64,000 nt of DNA from Macrostomum hystrix (lineage: Eukaryota; Platyhelminthes; Macrostomidae), in the NCBI GenBank assembly GCA_950097015.1, contig CATNEN010000035.1, positions 1,504,501 to 1,568,500 of the forward strand, read 5' to 3'. This document shows positions 45,912-60,810 of this stretch, piece after piece (the stretch's first letter is position 1; each line of letters begins with the position of its first letter). Made by a program: the position numbers and the translations under genes. The notes under the pieces are model-generated. The model did no database searches. It was not told the origin of the DNA and saw only the letters and a list, made by a program, of their open reading frames with translations.

Positions 45912-47237
45912 TCATAGACTTATATTAAACTTTGCAACAATGGCACACAACTTGTACAAAAATAGCCTAAGTTCTTCAGTGTCTTTTTCTAATTTATTGC
46001 TCGTTATCGTAAAAACTCGTAAATCGTTAAAAAGCTAGTCTATTTTAATCGTTACTTCAAATTCGCTACACGTTCAACTGGCTGCTTAAAGAACTTGCTA
46101 CTTAGAGAACTCGTTCGCTAGATTTCGTTACTTGAAAAACTCGCTCAAGAAAGAACTTGTTACAAAAAGAAGCGCGTTGCATGACGAACTCGATAAACAA
46201 AGAACCTCTTTACATAAATAAATTGTTTCTTAAACAAACAAATCGTTACTAGAAGGACAAGAATAAAGAAAACTGAAACTCACAAAGTTTGTGTGGCTAA
46301 AGAAAAGAAAACTGAAAATATGAGTTATAGGTCAACTGTTGGAACTAGACGTTTGAAAATAGCGGGACCTGTACCGCCATCTGTTTCCAGCTCTCTAGGG
46401 ATTCGGTAATTACTGGAGAAATACCAGGCAGCTTGGAAATTGTGTGCCAGTTGACTAAAATTGAAACTCAGAAGTGAAAGTGTGGGAAAAATCTGTTGGG
46501 AAATAGACGAGTTACGAGTCCGACGAATATTATTCGTATTTTATTCGCTCTGGTTTACGCTCAAGCTGACGTGACGCTTCATTCGGTGTCGGGGCGCCTG
46601 CAACAGAGGAGCCCGCTGAATTTCCTCTGACCCTAATGGAAGTTTATTCCTCAACCTAAAGAAAGACCATTGGAGGGAGGAGGTGGGCGCCAGTCCGCTC
46701 TGCACCTGCTCCCCCTGCCCCTCCTCACCCTCCTGGTGCTGTCGCTTCACACACCGCTTCTGTGCGGCCAGAGTTGAGTAGTAAAACGATCTTGAGCTCA
46801 GTTACTTTCGCATCTCGATTTCCTCACTACTTGACTTCAAAGCCCCCCCTCCCAAAAATATTACCAACGTTTTTTGCTTTCGCAGTGGCAGGCAGAGGAG
46901 CTCAGTCAAGGACTGGTCGGGTGACTCGGAACTTGTTGGGGAGTTGCGGGGGTAGTTGCCAGCCGCTGTCGCTGACGTCTCCTATTGCTACGTGGACCAA
47001 TCGACCCAGAGTTCGACCAGAGCGCACTCAGCATTGCACAATGAGCTAGAGCTGTTGAGACTGACTGCATTGTTAGAATAGAGCCGAGGAGGAAGGGGTT
47101 GGGATCGGTGGTTGCTTTTAAAAAGGCAGCCGTGTTTCGAAGTTTCGGACACCTCACTACAAAAACATTCTTGGTCAGTATTCTCCTGCTTTTCTTAGTT
47201 CATTTTTGAAAGACAGCGCAACGCAGATCTGGTAGCA
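45912..47237. other. Intergenic and promoter region of the CREC gene
   Basis: GC-rich from 46.5 kb. TTTTAAAAAGG near 47118, about 120 bp before the ATG, is a possible TATA-like element. No gene supported. Confidence 0.45.
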
Positions 47238-49824
47238 ATGTTCAGCAAGGCTCCTGTATTGTTCATCCTGGTGCTGCTGACTGTCACAGCTCTGTTGGCG
47301 GGCGCCGAGGGCGACAAGGGAGACAAGGGCGGCAAGGAGCACCACAAGGACCCCAGAGTCTACGACGCAAAGCCGTCGGACGCCGAGCATGAAGACGATG
47401 ACGACGATGATAGTGACAGCGGAAGAGACCATCACGACGATGACAAACATCACGAAGATGGTGAAGATGATGCCGACCATCATGACCCGAAATATGATCA
47501 CGAGTCTTTTCTAGGTGAGTCAATTTCTACTCTGCAGCTGTAAAAATTCTAAAGAGAGACTGCCTGTCCTGTGCTAATAGGTTGTGGTCTGTTCAGTAGG
47601 TTGTGGTCTGTTCAGTAGGTTGTGGTCTGTTCAGTAGGTTGTGGTCTGTTCAGTAGGTTGTGGTCTGTTCAGTAGGTTGTGGTCTGTTCAGTAGGTTGTG
47701 GTCTGTTCAGTAGGTTGTGGTCTGTTCAGTAGGTTGTGGTCTGTTCAGCAGGTTGGGTTCCTGTAGAGCTCGTTTTCGTAGACTTAGATTTTGGCTAGGT
47801 CAGCCGTCAAATTTGTATTGATGATAGAATGGTGATGCTCGCTGGTGACCTGTGACAGGACGCGAGGAGTCGCACAAGTTCGACGAGATGTCCCCGGAGG
47901 AGTCCAAGGAGAAGCTGGCCGCCCTCGTCGCCAAGATCGACACCAACAATGACACGAAGGTGACACCCGAGGAGCTGCAGTCCTGGCTGGCTCTAGTAGC
48001 TAAGGGCGAGAGGACCCGCGCCTCCGAGAGCCGCTTCCACAACCTGAAGGCCACAGTCAACGCCAAGGATCTGGACGCTCCACTGACGCTGTGAGTCAGC
48101 TTGTTGTCTTTCCTTGTGTAAATATGGTAGCATGTTGACTAGTGCGTTTGTCTGCTAAAAGCTTTCAAAGTGAAATTCAATTTGTACACAAGCTCACAGC
48201 TCACGCATTTACTGCGCTTAACAATCGAAAGAACACGGTGGTATTTCAAATACTCATTGCCTTCTTCACGCTCAAAAACCGAATGACCCATTTTCGTGAA
48301 AGTCCACCATATGGACCAAAATTTCCCGCCCTTTTCGATACCATATGAATCCATTTTGGGTTCAATAATCTGAGTCCATCTGTCGAAAGAACTTCGAGAA
48401 ATGCTTCACTGAAGGCTGAGATGATTCAGATAGATGTGGTCTCAGGTGCAGCGCCTGATTGTCGTAAAGGGGTATACTGAATGCTCAAGAACATAAGTCA
48501 GAATCGTCCAAGATCTCAACGTGCAGGAGGGGCGGCGACTTGATTATTGTTTCAGAAGGTGCGCTAAAAGGTAAATTAGCAATCGAACCACCCTCCAAAC
48601 ACCCGCGCAGTGAAGAGTACAAGCAGGCTATTCACCACGAGATCATCGGCGACGAGCCCACTGACAAGAGCGCCCAGGAGACCTACAACACACAGATGGT
48701 GCGCGACCAGGCCCGGTGGCTGAAGGCCGACGCCGACGGTGACAAGCAGCTCAACAAGACCGAGTTCGCCGACTTCCTTCACCCCGAGGAGGCGCCCAGC
48801 ATGAAGGACATTGTCATCCAGGAGACCATGATGAACACAGACAAGAACAAGGACGGCAAGATCGACCTGAACGAGTTCATGAAGGACCTGCATCCGGAGT
48901 ATGAAAACGACGTCAAGAACAAGAAAAAGCTGCCCGACTGGGTCGAGGCCGAGGAGAAGCAGTTCAAGGTGCGGCATTGAACTTTCTCCAACCTTTCTAT
49001 TGGAGGGAGAACTTTCTCCCCCACAGAACTCAATGCATTAAATGCGTTTCTATTGCTGCCATTGCTTTAGGAAAAGCTGGACATTAACAAGGATGGCTCG
49101 CTTGACCCCAACGAGGTTTACAAGTGGATCGTGCCGGAGGACTTTGACCACTCGCAACGGGTTAGTCAGTTGTTCTACCCAATTCCTGTTCTAACCCAAC
49201 ACCTATCTACCCCAACACCTGTTCTACCCAATTCCTGTTCTACCCTATCACCTGTTCTACCCCAACACCTGATCTACCCCAACCTCTGCTCTACTCCAAC
49301 CTCTGCTCTACCCCAACTTCTGCTCTGCCCCAACTTCTGCTCTATCCCAACCTCTGTTCTACTCCAACCTCTGTTCTATCCCAACCTCTGTTCTACCCCA
49401 ACCTCTGTTCTATCACAACCTCTGTTCTACTCCAACCTCTGTTCTATCCCAACCTCTGTCCTATCACAACCTCTGTTCTATCCCAACCTCTGTTCTATCC
49501 CAACCTCTGTTCTATCACAACCTCTGTTCTATCCCAACTTCTGCTGTACCCTAACCCGTGTTCTACCCCAAGCATTTCTACCTCAACATATGTTCTACCC
49601 CAACCGTTCTTCCCTAACGCCAAGTTTTTAAGCACGATTCAAATGAAAAACCGTGAGTAAATAATTCAAAAAAAAAATTCCAGGAAACCAAACACCTGTT
49701 CAAGTTGGCCGACGAAAACAAGGACAACGCGCTGACCAAGGACGAAATCCTGAAGAAATGGGAGACCTTTGTTGGTCATCAGGCCACTAACTATGGCAAC
49801 TTCGGCTCTCACGATGAACTCTAA
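47238..49824 (+). CDS. Calumenin/reticulocalbin-like ER EF-hand protein ending in HDEL (5 exons)
   Basis: Exons 47238..47514, 47859..48090, 48527..48968, 49071..49160 and 49684..49824 give 393 aa. CREC proteins buffer calcium and assist folding in the ER and secretory pathway. Residues 1-23 are a signal peptide; the C-terminus is NYGNFGSHDEL, an ER-retrieval signal. EF-hand loops with canonical D/E ligands start at D120, D238, D275, D321 and D357. The second EF hand of the family, expected near 160, is not recognisable. CREC hallmarks are FDEMSPEESKEKL, FLHPEE, MKDIVIQETM and DFDHSQ. Exon 1 adds an unusual run of Asp and His (about residues 46-85). The exon 3 acceptor is ambiguous: CAG|GAG permits a 3-base alternative, both in frame. 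Introns 1 and 4 contain minisatellites. Confidence 0.92.
47580..47755. repeat. Minisatellite, 19-bp unit GGTTGTGGTCTGTTCAGTA, 9 copies (CREC intron 1)
   Basis: Practically perfect copies. Confidence 0.95.
49165..49600. repeat. Minisatellite, 17-bp unit CTGTTCTATCCCAACCT, about 24 copies (CREC intron 4)
   Basis: Variants at the edges (CACCTGTTCTACCC). It is the reverse complement of the 50.3-51.1 kb array. Confidence 0.95.
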
Positions 49825-50282
49825 TGAAACTTTTCAATTAGCTTAGCAACTTCTAACCAAAACGACAAGAACTTGAATGGGGGCACTACGTCTGCCTGCA
49901 TTTTCACAACCCATATTACTACTGTTAGTAGAGCTATACAAATACGAACACTTTAATCATCTAGCGGAGGTGTTACCTCATTCCTTGTCAGTAGTATAAC
50001 TTATTTGCAACTTGCATGTTTTTTTAGTTAGTAGAACAATTGGTAGCCCGGATTTTAACAATTCCTTCAATCGGAACTATAGTTCCGGAAATAAAAACTA
50101 TATATTTATCAGTTAAAACAACAATTATTTGAAATATCATAATTTTTCGCACGCAACTATAACAAAATATCACAACGCGAAAATGTTTATTGCAGAAGTC
50201 TTTGATTGACAAAATACAGGAAAATGAACTCCAATTCCAATTAATACGAAAGTAAAACAAAACTAAATTGTTTCAGTTTCAG

Positions 50283-51063
50283 TTTCAGGTTGGGATATAA
50301 CAGAGGTTGGGATAGAACAGAGGTTGGGATAGAACAGAGGTTGGGATAGAACAGAGGTTGGGATAAAACAGAGGTTGGGATAGAACAGAGGTTGGGATAG
50401 AACAGAGGTTGGGATAGAACAGAGGTTGGGATAGAACAGAGGTTCGGATAGAACAGAGGTTCGGATAGAACAGAGGTTGGGATACAACAGAGGTTGGGAT
50501 AAAACAGAGGTTGGGATAGAACAGAGGTTGGGATAGAACAGAGGTTGGGATAAAACAGATGTTGGGATAAAACAGAGGTTGGGATAGAACAGAGGTTGGG
50601 ATAGAACAGAGGTTGGGATAGAACAGAGGTTGGGATAGAACAGAGGTTGTGATAGAACAGAGGTTCGGATAGAACAGAGGTTGTGATAGAACAGAGGTTG
50701 TGATAGAACAGAGGTTCGGATAGAACAGAGGTTCGGATAGAACAGAGGTTGTGATAGAACAGAGGTTGTGATAGAACAGAGGTTGGGATAGAACAGAGGT
50801 TGTGATAGAACAGAGGTTGGGATAGAACAGAGGTTGTGATAGAACAGAGGTTGTGATAGAACAGAGGTTGGGATAGAACAGAGGTTGTGATAGAACAGAG
50901 GTTGTGATAGAACAGAGGTTGGGATAGAACAGAGGTTGGGATTAAACAGAGGTTGGGATAGAACAGAGGTTGTGATAGAACAGAGGTTGTGATAGAACAG
51001 AGGTTGGGATAGAACAGAGGTTGTGATAGAACAGAGGTTGGGATAGAACAGAGGTTGGGATAT
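50283..51063. repeat. Minisatellite, 17-bp unit AGGTTGGGATAGAACAG, about 46 copies
   Basis: Downstream of the CREC gene, inverted relative to the array in its intron 4. Variants GTGATAG and TTCGGAT are interspersed. Confidence 0.95.
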
Positions 51064-51377
51064 GGTAGCTTATTAGCTATCTTTATTATTTATGTTTTAT
51101 TCTGACGTAATTGCGGCTCCAAAAGCCTTACAACTTTGTACTTTCTGGAAACTCGGGATTTTCGCACTATATTTACATTTGGTATTGATCGCATTTGCTG
51201 CCCACCACCTGTACGATATTATTGGGATATTTAGGAGTCATGTCAATCAAGTAAAAGGAATGCTAAACTGACAGCTTGGGAGGTTTATCGATTTTGTTCT
51301 ACTTTTAATTGCATTTTGAATAATTTATAGGGCTCAGTTGCAGATGTCTTGTTCACGAAAAATGCATAGATATTAGG

Positions 51378-52086
51378 TGACCTCAAAGGAGACACCTCAT
51401 CTGTAGGGTAGATAATGGCGTTGGCAGTGACATCAAAGGAGACACCTCATCTGTAGGGTAGATAATGGCGTTGGAAGTGACATCAAAGGAGACACCTCAT
51501 CTGTAGGGTGGATAATGGCGTTGGCAGTGACAACAAAGGAGACACCTCATCTGTAGGGTGGATAATGGCGTTGGCGGTGACATCAAAGGAGACACCTCAT
51601 CTGTAGGGTAGATAATAGCGTTGGCGGTGACATCAAAGGAGACACCTCATCTGTAGGGTAGATAATGGCGTTGGCGGTGACATCAAAGGAGACACCTCAT
51701 CTGTAGGGTAGATAATAGCGTTGGCGGTGACATCAAAGGAGACACCTCATCTGTAGGGTAGATAATAGCGTTGGCGGTGACATCAAAGGAGACACCTCAT
51801 CTGTAGGGTAGATAATAGCGTTGGCGGTGACATCAAAGGAGACACCTCATCTGTAGGGTAGATAATAGCGTTGGCGGTGACATCAAAGGAGACACCTCAT
51901 CTGTAGGGTAGATAATAGCGTTGGCGGTGACATCAAAGGAGACACCTCATCTGTAGGGTAGATAATAGCGTTGGCGGTGACATCAAAGGAGACACCTCAT
52001 CTGTAGGGTAGATAATAGCGTTGGCGGTGACATCAAAGGAGACACCTCATCTGTAGGGTAGATATTTGCGTTGGCGGTGACATCAA
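51378..52086. repeat. Minisatellite, 50-bp unit, 14 copies
   Basis: Units contain GACATCAAAGGAGACACCTC and GTAGATAATAGCGTTGGCG. The distal copies are identical to each other except at one or two bases. Confidence 0.95.
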
Positions 52087-52741
52087 ACGAGAAATAATAT
52101 TTACTGAGCAGATATTAAGCGACGAAGCATAGCGGTCAAAGAATGGACTAAATTACAGTATTTAATTGTAATAATAATGACGGATGACAGTATGGTATCC
52201 AACCATTATTCTTAAACTGTCTTTTCCTTGGATTCAACCCATAGCAATTGAGCATATCTTTAGCTCGCATGTTCAGCATTTCGCAGTGCGGGTGGCGCCA
52301 CTTCTGTACAATGTACCCGCCCTGCAATTGAGGAATTGATTTCGTAGAAATGCTAGGGTGGTTTGGGCCATGTACAGAGTCTGGAAATGCGACAGAGGAG
52401 GAATTGGCGGAATCTGTGGATGTATGAAGCGCGTGACCTTTTCCAAGGTAGGACAGGTAGGAGCCGTACAGGTAGGTTGTTGTTGGAGAGGCTGGGAGAC
52501 AAAAAAGTGGTTGCTGTCCCACTGCTTCGAACAAAATGTCTATGTGCTTAACTGCGCACAACCCCCCGCTGGCCTTACGCGTGCAACATTTTCTGTCTTG
52601 ACTTTAGGGCAGCTGCCTCCATGTTTTGGGTTTTATGCTTGCTGCACAATCTAGCATTTCAATATAACGCTGGCAAGAGCCAGCGTTGTGCCGAGGTTAC
52701 GATTAGAACTTTTGCCTTTGAAATAAGAAAGACACTTTGAT
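52087..52741. other. Upstream of the PDZ gene
   Basis: Short open frames on both strands without known domains. It probably contains the promoter and 5' UTR; no clear TATA box. Confidence 0.45.
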
Positions 52742-55347
52742 ATGGACCAGCAACAGCAGCAGCAGCAGCTGGCAGACACTCTCACCGTGGTTTCACTGCG
52801 ACGTTACACAAGCGACAAGAACTGGGGCTTCGCACTGCAGGGTGGCTCAGACCAGGGACTGCCTGCGTTTGTTCACAAGGTCTCAATCACCTTGAACCAA
52901 CCCCCTCAGCAAACCACTCAGCCAACAAACCAACCAGGGTACCGATACCCACCAACCAACCAACCAACCAACCAACCAACCAACCAACTAACCAACCAGG
53001 GTACCGATACCCACCAACCAACCAACCAACCAACCAACCAACTAACCAACTAACCAACCAACAAACCAACAAACCAACCAACCAACCAACTAACCAACCA
53101 GGGTACCGATACCCACCAACCAACAAACCAACAAACCAACCAACCAACCAACCAACCAGGGTACCGATACCAACAAACCAACAAACCAACAAACCAACCA
53201 ACCAACCAACCAACCAACTAACCAACCACCCAACTAACCAACTAACCAACGAACCATCACCCTCAGCCAACACACCAACACACCTGCCGTACTTCAGATC
53301 ACACGCAACAGCATAGCGCACAAGGCGGGCCTCGAGCCAGGCGATGTGATTGTGAAGATCTGCCAGACCCACTGCGCCGGTTTCGTTCACTCGCAAATCA
53401 AAGCCGAAGTGCTCAGGGCCGGCAATGAGTTGGATTTTACAGTCAAGAAGTAAGTCCGTCACAGCGTTTCCACTTCGGGTATCGAGACGGGTGTCTTTTG
53501 TGTATCGAGTCAGGTGTCTTTTGTGTTTCGAGACGGGTGTCTATTGTGTATCGAGACGGGTGTCTTTTGTGTATCGAGACAGGTGTCTTCTGTGTATCGA
53601 GACAGGTGTCTTTTGAGTATCGAGACAGGTGTCTTTTGTGTATCGAGTGTGTTCACCTTAGATTTACTGTTAGAGTGTGTTCCTCAAAACCACCAAAGCC
53701 ACTTCACATTGTTTCGTCACAGGCGGGCGTTCAATGTAGCCGCCTTCGCTGCCACAGCTCCGGGTAGGCAGGCCTCGGCTCTGTTGCCCGTAGCAACCGC
53801 CCAGCCAGTCTACCGTAACGGCGGCGCTAACGCCTACAGGAATGTCAAACCGAAGACTTACCAGATTCTCGAGAGTCAGCTGCCGCAGTCTGAGTCCGGC
53901 GGTAAGTTGGCGCCTAGCAGGTTTCTAGGAAATGTACCTAGTAACTACCTGCTTCAGATTATCCGACCTGCAAGCACACTGATCTAAGCTCCAAGCACAC
54001 TGATCCAAGCTCCAAGCACACTGATCCAAGCTCCAAGCACACTGATCTAAGCTCCAAGCACCCTGATCTAAGCTACAAGCACACTGATCCAAGCTCCAAG
54101 TACACTGATCTAAGCTCCAAGCACACTGATCTAAGCTCCAAGCACACTGATCCAAGCTCCAAGCACACTGATCCAAGCTCCAAGCACACTGATCTAAGCT
54201 CCAAGCACACTGATCCAAGCTCCAAGCACACTGATCTAAGCTCCAAGCACACTGATCCAAGCTCCAAGCACACTGATCTAAGCTCCAAGCACACTGATCC
54301 AAGCTCCAAGCACACTGATCCAAGCTCCAAGCACACTGATCCAAGCTCCAAGCACACTGATCTAAGCTCCAAGCACACTGATCCAAGCTCCAAGCACACT
54401 GATCTAAGCTCCAAGCACACTGATCTAAGCTCCAAGCACACTGATCCAAGCTCCAAGCACACTGATCCAAGCTCCAAGCACACTGATCTAAGCTCCAAGC
54501 ACACTGATCCAAGCTCCAAGCACACTGATCTAAGCTCCAAGCACACTGATCCAAGCTCCAAGCACACTGATCCAAGCTCCAAGCACACTGATCCAAGCTC
54601 CAAGCACACTGATCTAAGCTCCAAGCACACTGATCTAAGCTCCAAGCACACTGATCTAAGCTCCAAGCACACTGATCCAAGCTCCAAGCACACTGATCCA
54701 AGCTCCAAGCACACTGATCTAAGCTCCAAGCACACTTATCTAAGCTCCAAGCACACTGATCCAAGCTCCAAGCACACTGATCCAAGCTCCAAGCACACTG
54801 ATCTAAGCTCCAAGCACACTGATCTAAGCTCCAAGCACACTGATCCAAGCTCCAAGCACACTGATCTAAGCTCCAAGCACACTGATCTAAGCTCCAAGCA
54901 CACTGATCCAAGCTCCAAGCACACTGATCTAAGCTCCAAGCACACTGATCTAAGCTCCAAGCACACTGATCTAAGCTCCAAGCACACTGATCCAAGCTCC
55001 AAGCACACTGATCTAAGCTCCAAGCACACTGATCTAAGCTCCAAGCACACTGATCTAAGCTCCAAGCACACTGATCCAAGCTCCAAGCACACTGATCTAA
55101 GCTCCAAGCACACTGATCTAAGCTCCAAGCACACTGATCTAAGCTCCAAGCACACTGATCCAAGCTCCAAGCACTCATTATTCTAAATTTAAATTAATTG
55201 CACTTTTACTATTAAAAGAAAGACTAACTCAAAAGTACATTTTCAGGCGCTCTGCCAGCCTCATACAGAGACAGGCCGATGGAGGAGCATTCGTCTTACA
55301 TCAAGGCTCAGGGCCCCACCATACAGAAGGCTTTTGGGGAGTCCTGA
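52742..55347 (+). CDS. PDZ protein of the Zasp/PDLIM type, without LIM domains (4 exons)
   Basis: Exons 52742..52879, 53298..53449, 53723..53901 and 55247..55347 give 189 aa. Proteins of this group bind alpha-actinin at muscle Z-discs through the PDZ domain. After MDQ and a run of Gln (CAG repeats), residues 12-97 form the [23 protein letters not shown] (carboxylate loop, usually PWGFRLQGG), [23 protein letters not shown]. The remaining 90 residues include [17 protein letters not shown] and [19 protein letters not shown], a linker like that of PDZ-LIM proteins. A stop follows, so this is a short LIM-less form unless alternative exons lie beyond the window. The exon 1 donor GTCTCA is poor, but the join [18 protein letters not shown] restores the PDZ. 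Intron 1 holds ACCA repeats, intron 2 a 23-bp array, intron 3 a 1.2-kb 21-bp array. Confidence 0.88.
52897..53265. repeat. ACCA/AACC microsatellite with GGTACCGATACC spacers (PDZ intron 1)
   Basis: Runs of CCAA tetramers are broken five times by GGGTACCGATACC, forming a loose higher-order unit. Confidence 0.93.
53475..53650. repeat. Minisatellite, 23-bp unit, about 8 copies (PDZ intron 2)
   Basis: Unit TATCGAGACAGGTGTCTTTT plus GTG, starting close behind the exon 2 donor. Confidence 0.93.
53967..55178. repeat. Minisatellite, 21-bp unit, about 57 copies (PDZ intron 3)
   Basis: Unit AAGCACACTGATCTAAGCTC plus C; a single T/C variant (TCTAAG or TCCAAG) alternates along the array. Open in several minus-strand frames. 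Confidence 0.95.
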
Positions 55348-55404
55348 TGGATCCTGCTCATTATTGCTAATTTAAAGGTTTGCTCAGTTTATCAGCGAAC
55401 ATAT

Positions 55405-55895
55405 AGTGTTTATAAGCGAGGGTGGAGTGTTTATTAGTGAGGGTGGAGTGTTTATTAGTGAGGGTGGAGTGTTCATTAGTGAGGGTGGAGTGTTTGTTAG
55501 TGAGGGTGGAGTGTTTATTAGTGAGGGTGGAGTGTTTGTTAGTGAGGGTGGAGTGTTTATTAGTGTGGGTGGAGTGTTTATTAGTGGGGGTGGAGTGTTT
55601 ATTAGTGAGGGTGGAGTGTTTATTAGTGAGGGTGGAGTGTTTATTAGTGAGGGTGGAGTGTTTATTAGTGAGGGTGGAGTGTTTATTAGTGAGGGTGGAG
55701 TGTTTATTAGTGAGGGTGGAGTGTTTATTAGTGAGGGTGGAGTGTTTATTAGTGAGGGTGGAGTGTTTATTAGTGAGGGTGGAGTGTTTATTAGTGAGGG
55801 TGGAGTGTTTATTAGTGAGGGTGGAGTGTTTATTAGTGAGGGTGGAGTGTTTATTAGTGAGGGTGGAGTGTTTATTAGTGAGGGTGGAGTGTTTA
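55405..55895. repeat. Minisatellite, 21-bp unit, about 23 copies
   Basis: Unit GTGTTTATTAGTGAGGGTGG plus A, beginning about 60 bp past the PDZ stop, so possibly in its 3' UTR. Confidence 0.95.
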
Positions 55896-56317
55896 CTTAA
55901 TTTATTTACATTCTGCCTTTTAGAGCGAGGACTCGAAGAGACTGCTTTAAACCAACCGTTAGTCAACAGAAACAAATCAATTATTAGTAAACCAGTGCGG
56001 ACCCTTGCCTGCCAATCCGTGAAGAATTTTTTATACCTTTCCAATTAAACGCACTTTTAGCTTTTGGAGATATTTTTACCTGAAAGACTAGCTTTGTACG
56101 CCTTTTTGTCCGTTATCTGTCAATCAAAATTATTGTTCACTTCGTGTGACCTACAAAAAGGAAAGAACTTTAAAATGAAGTTGGTTTTCGCTCCTCAGAT
56201 AAATACTTCCATTGATCTTTTTTACATTTTTTTATTCGAAAAGTTCGATTTATTTATTAAAAAATTGCATCCTGCAGCTTTGAGTCTTACTAGATTTCAT
56301 AGATCTCATCCCGAGAA
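55896..56317. other. Spacer between two arrays
   Basis: AT-rich; nothing recognised. Confidence 0.5.
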
Positions 56318-56912
56318 TGTAGGGGTGAGACTGTAGGGGTGAGAATGTAGGGGTGAGACTGTAGGGGTGAGACTGCAGGGGTGAGACTGTAGGGGTGAGA
56401 CTGCAGGGGTGAGACTGCAGGGGTGAGACTGCAGGGGTGAGACTGCAGGGGTGAGACTGCAGGGGTGAGACTGCAGGGGTGAGACTGCAGGGGTGAGACT
56501 GCAGGGGTGAGACTGCAGGGGTGAGACTGCAGGGGTGAGACTGCAGGGGTGAGACTGCAGGGGTGAGACTGCAGGGGTGAGACTGCAGGGGTGAGACTGC
56601 AGGGGTGAGACTGCAGGGGTGAGACTGCAGGGGTGAGACTGCAGGGGTGAGACTGCAGGGGTGAGACTGCAGGGGTGAGACTGCAGGGGTGAGACTGCAG
56701 GGGTGAGACTGCAGGGGTGAGACTGCAGGGGTGAGACTGCAGGGGTGAGACTGCAGGGGTGAGACTGCAGGGGTGAGACTGCAGGGGTGAGACTGCAGGG
56801 GTGAGACTGCAGGGGTGAGACTGCAGGGGTGAGACTGCAGGGGTGAGACTGCAGGGGTGAGACTGCAGGGGTGAGACTGCAGGGGTGAGACTGCAGGGGT
56901 GAGACTGCAGGG
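56318..56912. repeat. Minisatellite, 14-bp unit GGGGTGAGACTGCA, about 42 copies
   Basis: After a few variant units at the left edge the array is essentially perfect, so likely recent and length-variable. Confidence 0.96.
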
Positions 56913-57175
56913 CCCTAATCTACAAAGTTTGCTAGTCGCGTTACTGGGTATTTTACTTTCGATAATTACCTTTAAAACAATATTTTCGCAAGATAAATTG
57001 CTTCTCTGAGCAGCTCACATGCATCAGAAAATTTAATTAAAATGCTTTCTAATTATATTTTTCTCTTAGTAGATATATTTTCAAATCTCGTAAACATTTG
57101 GCGAAAAATGATTTCAATTTATGGCACTTTACAAAGAAAACAGGTTCCTGAAAAAATCGGCTAAATTTTGAATAA

Positions 57176-57181
57176 TTTATT
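57176..57181 (-). terminator. Polyadenylation signal of the 57-59 kb gene
   Basis: AATAAA on the minus strand, 48 bp past the proposed stop codon at 57229. Confidence 0.5.
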
Positions 57182-57228
57182 GACATCACATTGGCATAAC
57201 TCACCTGTCACTTACCTTAGTCTTCAGG

Positions 57229-59503
<2,275 letters not shown>

Positions 59504-59824
59504 AGTAGATCTGGATTAACTCCAATGGTAAGGATTTAAGGTTGCTTTTCTGCCTGCTCTGCTTGCTTTTCAATTGAGTGCTTTAGTTTTCAGATTAATG
59601 AATGCACAACTCTTAACTTAATTATTTACACGCTTGATTGCACCGGGATTAGCTTTGGATATTGTGATGCCTTTTCTGTTTCCTGTTTAAAGCTGTTTCC
59701 ACCCAATAATAATGCTCCATACAATTTTTCTCTATCATCCGACTAGACAAAACTGGCTGGCTTTGGCTGATAACTATAGGCTGGGGCTCTTGAGAGCCGG
59801 CTGCTAGGGGGAAGGCCTTGTAGA

Positions 59825-60810
59825 ACCTGGTGAAAGCATTGTGAGAATCATGTGAGAGCATTGTGAGAATCATGTAAGAATATCGTGAGAATCAGGCGAG
59901 AGTGTCCTGAGAATCAGGCGAGAGTGTCCTGAGAATCAGGAGAGAGCATCGTGAGAATCAGGAGAGAGCATCGTGAGAATCAGGAGAGAGCATCGTGAGA
60001 ATCAGGAGAAGATCGTGAATCCGTGAGAATCAGGAGAGAGCATCGTGAGAATCAGGAGAGAGCATCGTGAGAATCAGGAGAGAGCATCGTGAGAATCAGG
60101 AGAGAGCATCGTGAGAATCAGGAGAGAGCATCGTGAGAATCAGGTAAGAGAATTGTGAGAATCATGTAAGAGTATCGTGAGAATCAGGCGAGCGTGTCCT
60201 GAGAATCAGGAGAGATTATCGTGAGAATCAGGTGAGATTATAATCCTGAGAATCAGATAAGAGCATCGTGAGAATCAGGATAGAGAGTCCTGAGAATCAG
60301 GAGAGAGCATCATGAGAATCAGGAGAGAGTATCGTGAGAATCAGGAGAGCATCATGAGAATCAGGAGAGAGTATCGTGAGAATCAGGAGAGATTATCGTG
60401 AGAATCAGGTGAGATTATAATCCTGAGAATCAGATGAGAGCATCGTGAGAATCAGGAGAGAGTATCGTGAGAATCAGGAGAGAGTGTCCTGAGAATCAGG
60501 AGAGAGTGTCCTGAGAATCAGGAGAGAGTGTCCTGAGAATCAGGAGAGAGTGTCCTGAGAATCAGGAGAGAGTGTCCTGAGAATCAGGAGAGAGTGTCCT
60601 GAGAATCAGGAGAGAGTATCGTGAGAATCAGGAGAGAGTATCGTGAGAATCAGGAGAGAGTATCGTGAGAATCAGGAGAGAGTGTCGTGAGAATCAGGAG
60701 AGAGTATCGTGAGAATCAGGAGAGAGTGTCGTGAGAATCAGGAGAGAGTATCGTGAGAATCAGGAGAGAGTATCGTGAGAATCAGGAGAGAGTATCGTGA
60801 GAATCAGGTA
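59825..60810. repeat. Minisatellite, 22-bp unit, about 44 copies
   Basis: Units read GAGAATCAGGAGAGAGCATC plus GT, with subtypes CATCGT, GTGTCCT and TATCGT in blocks. Confidence 0.95.

Noticed and set aside
46541-47049. Short frames upstream of the CREC gene
   Set aside because: Low-complexity translation on both strands of a GC-rich promoter region; no domain or splice context.
53925-55178. 417-codon minus-strand frame of SLDQCAW repeats
   Set aside because: Antisense to an intron of the PDZ gene and generated by the 21-bp array, which is open in several frames.
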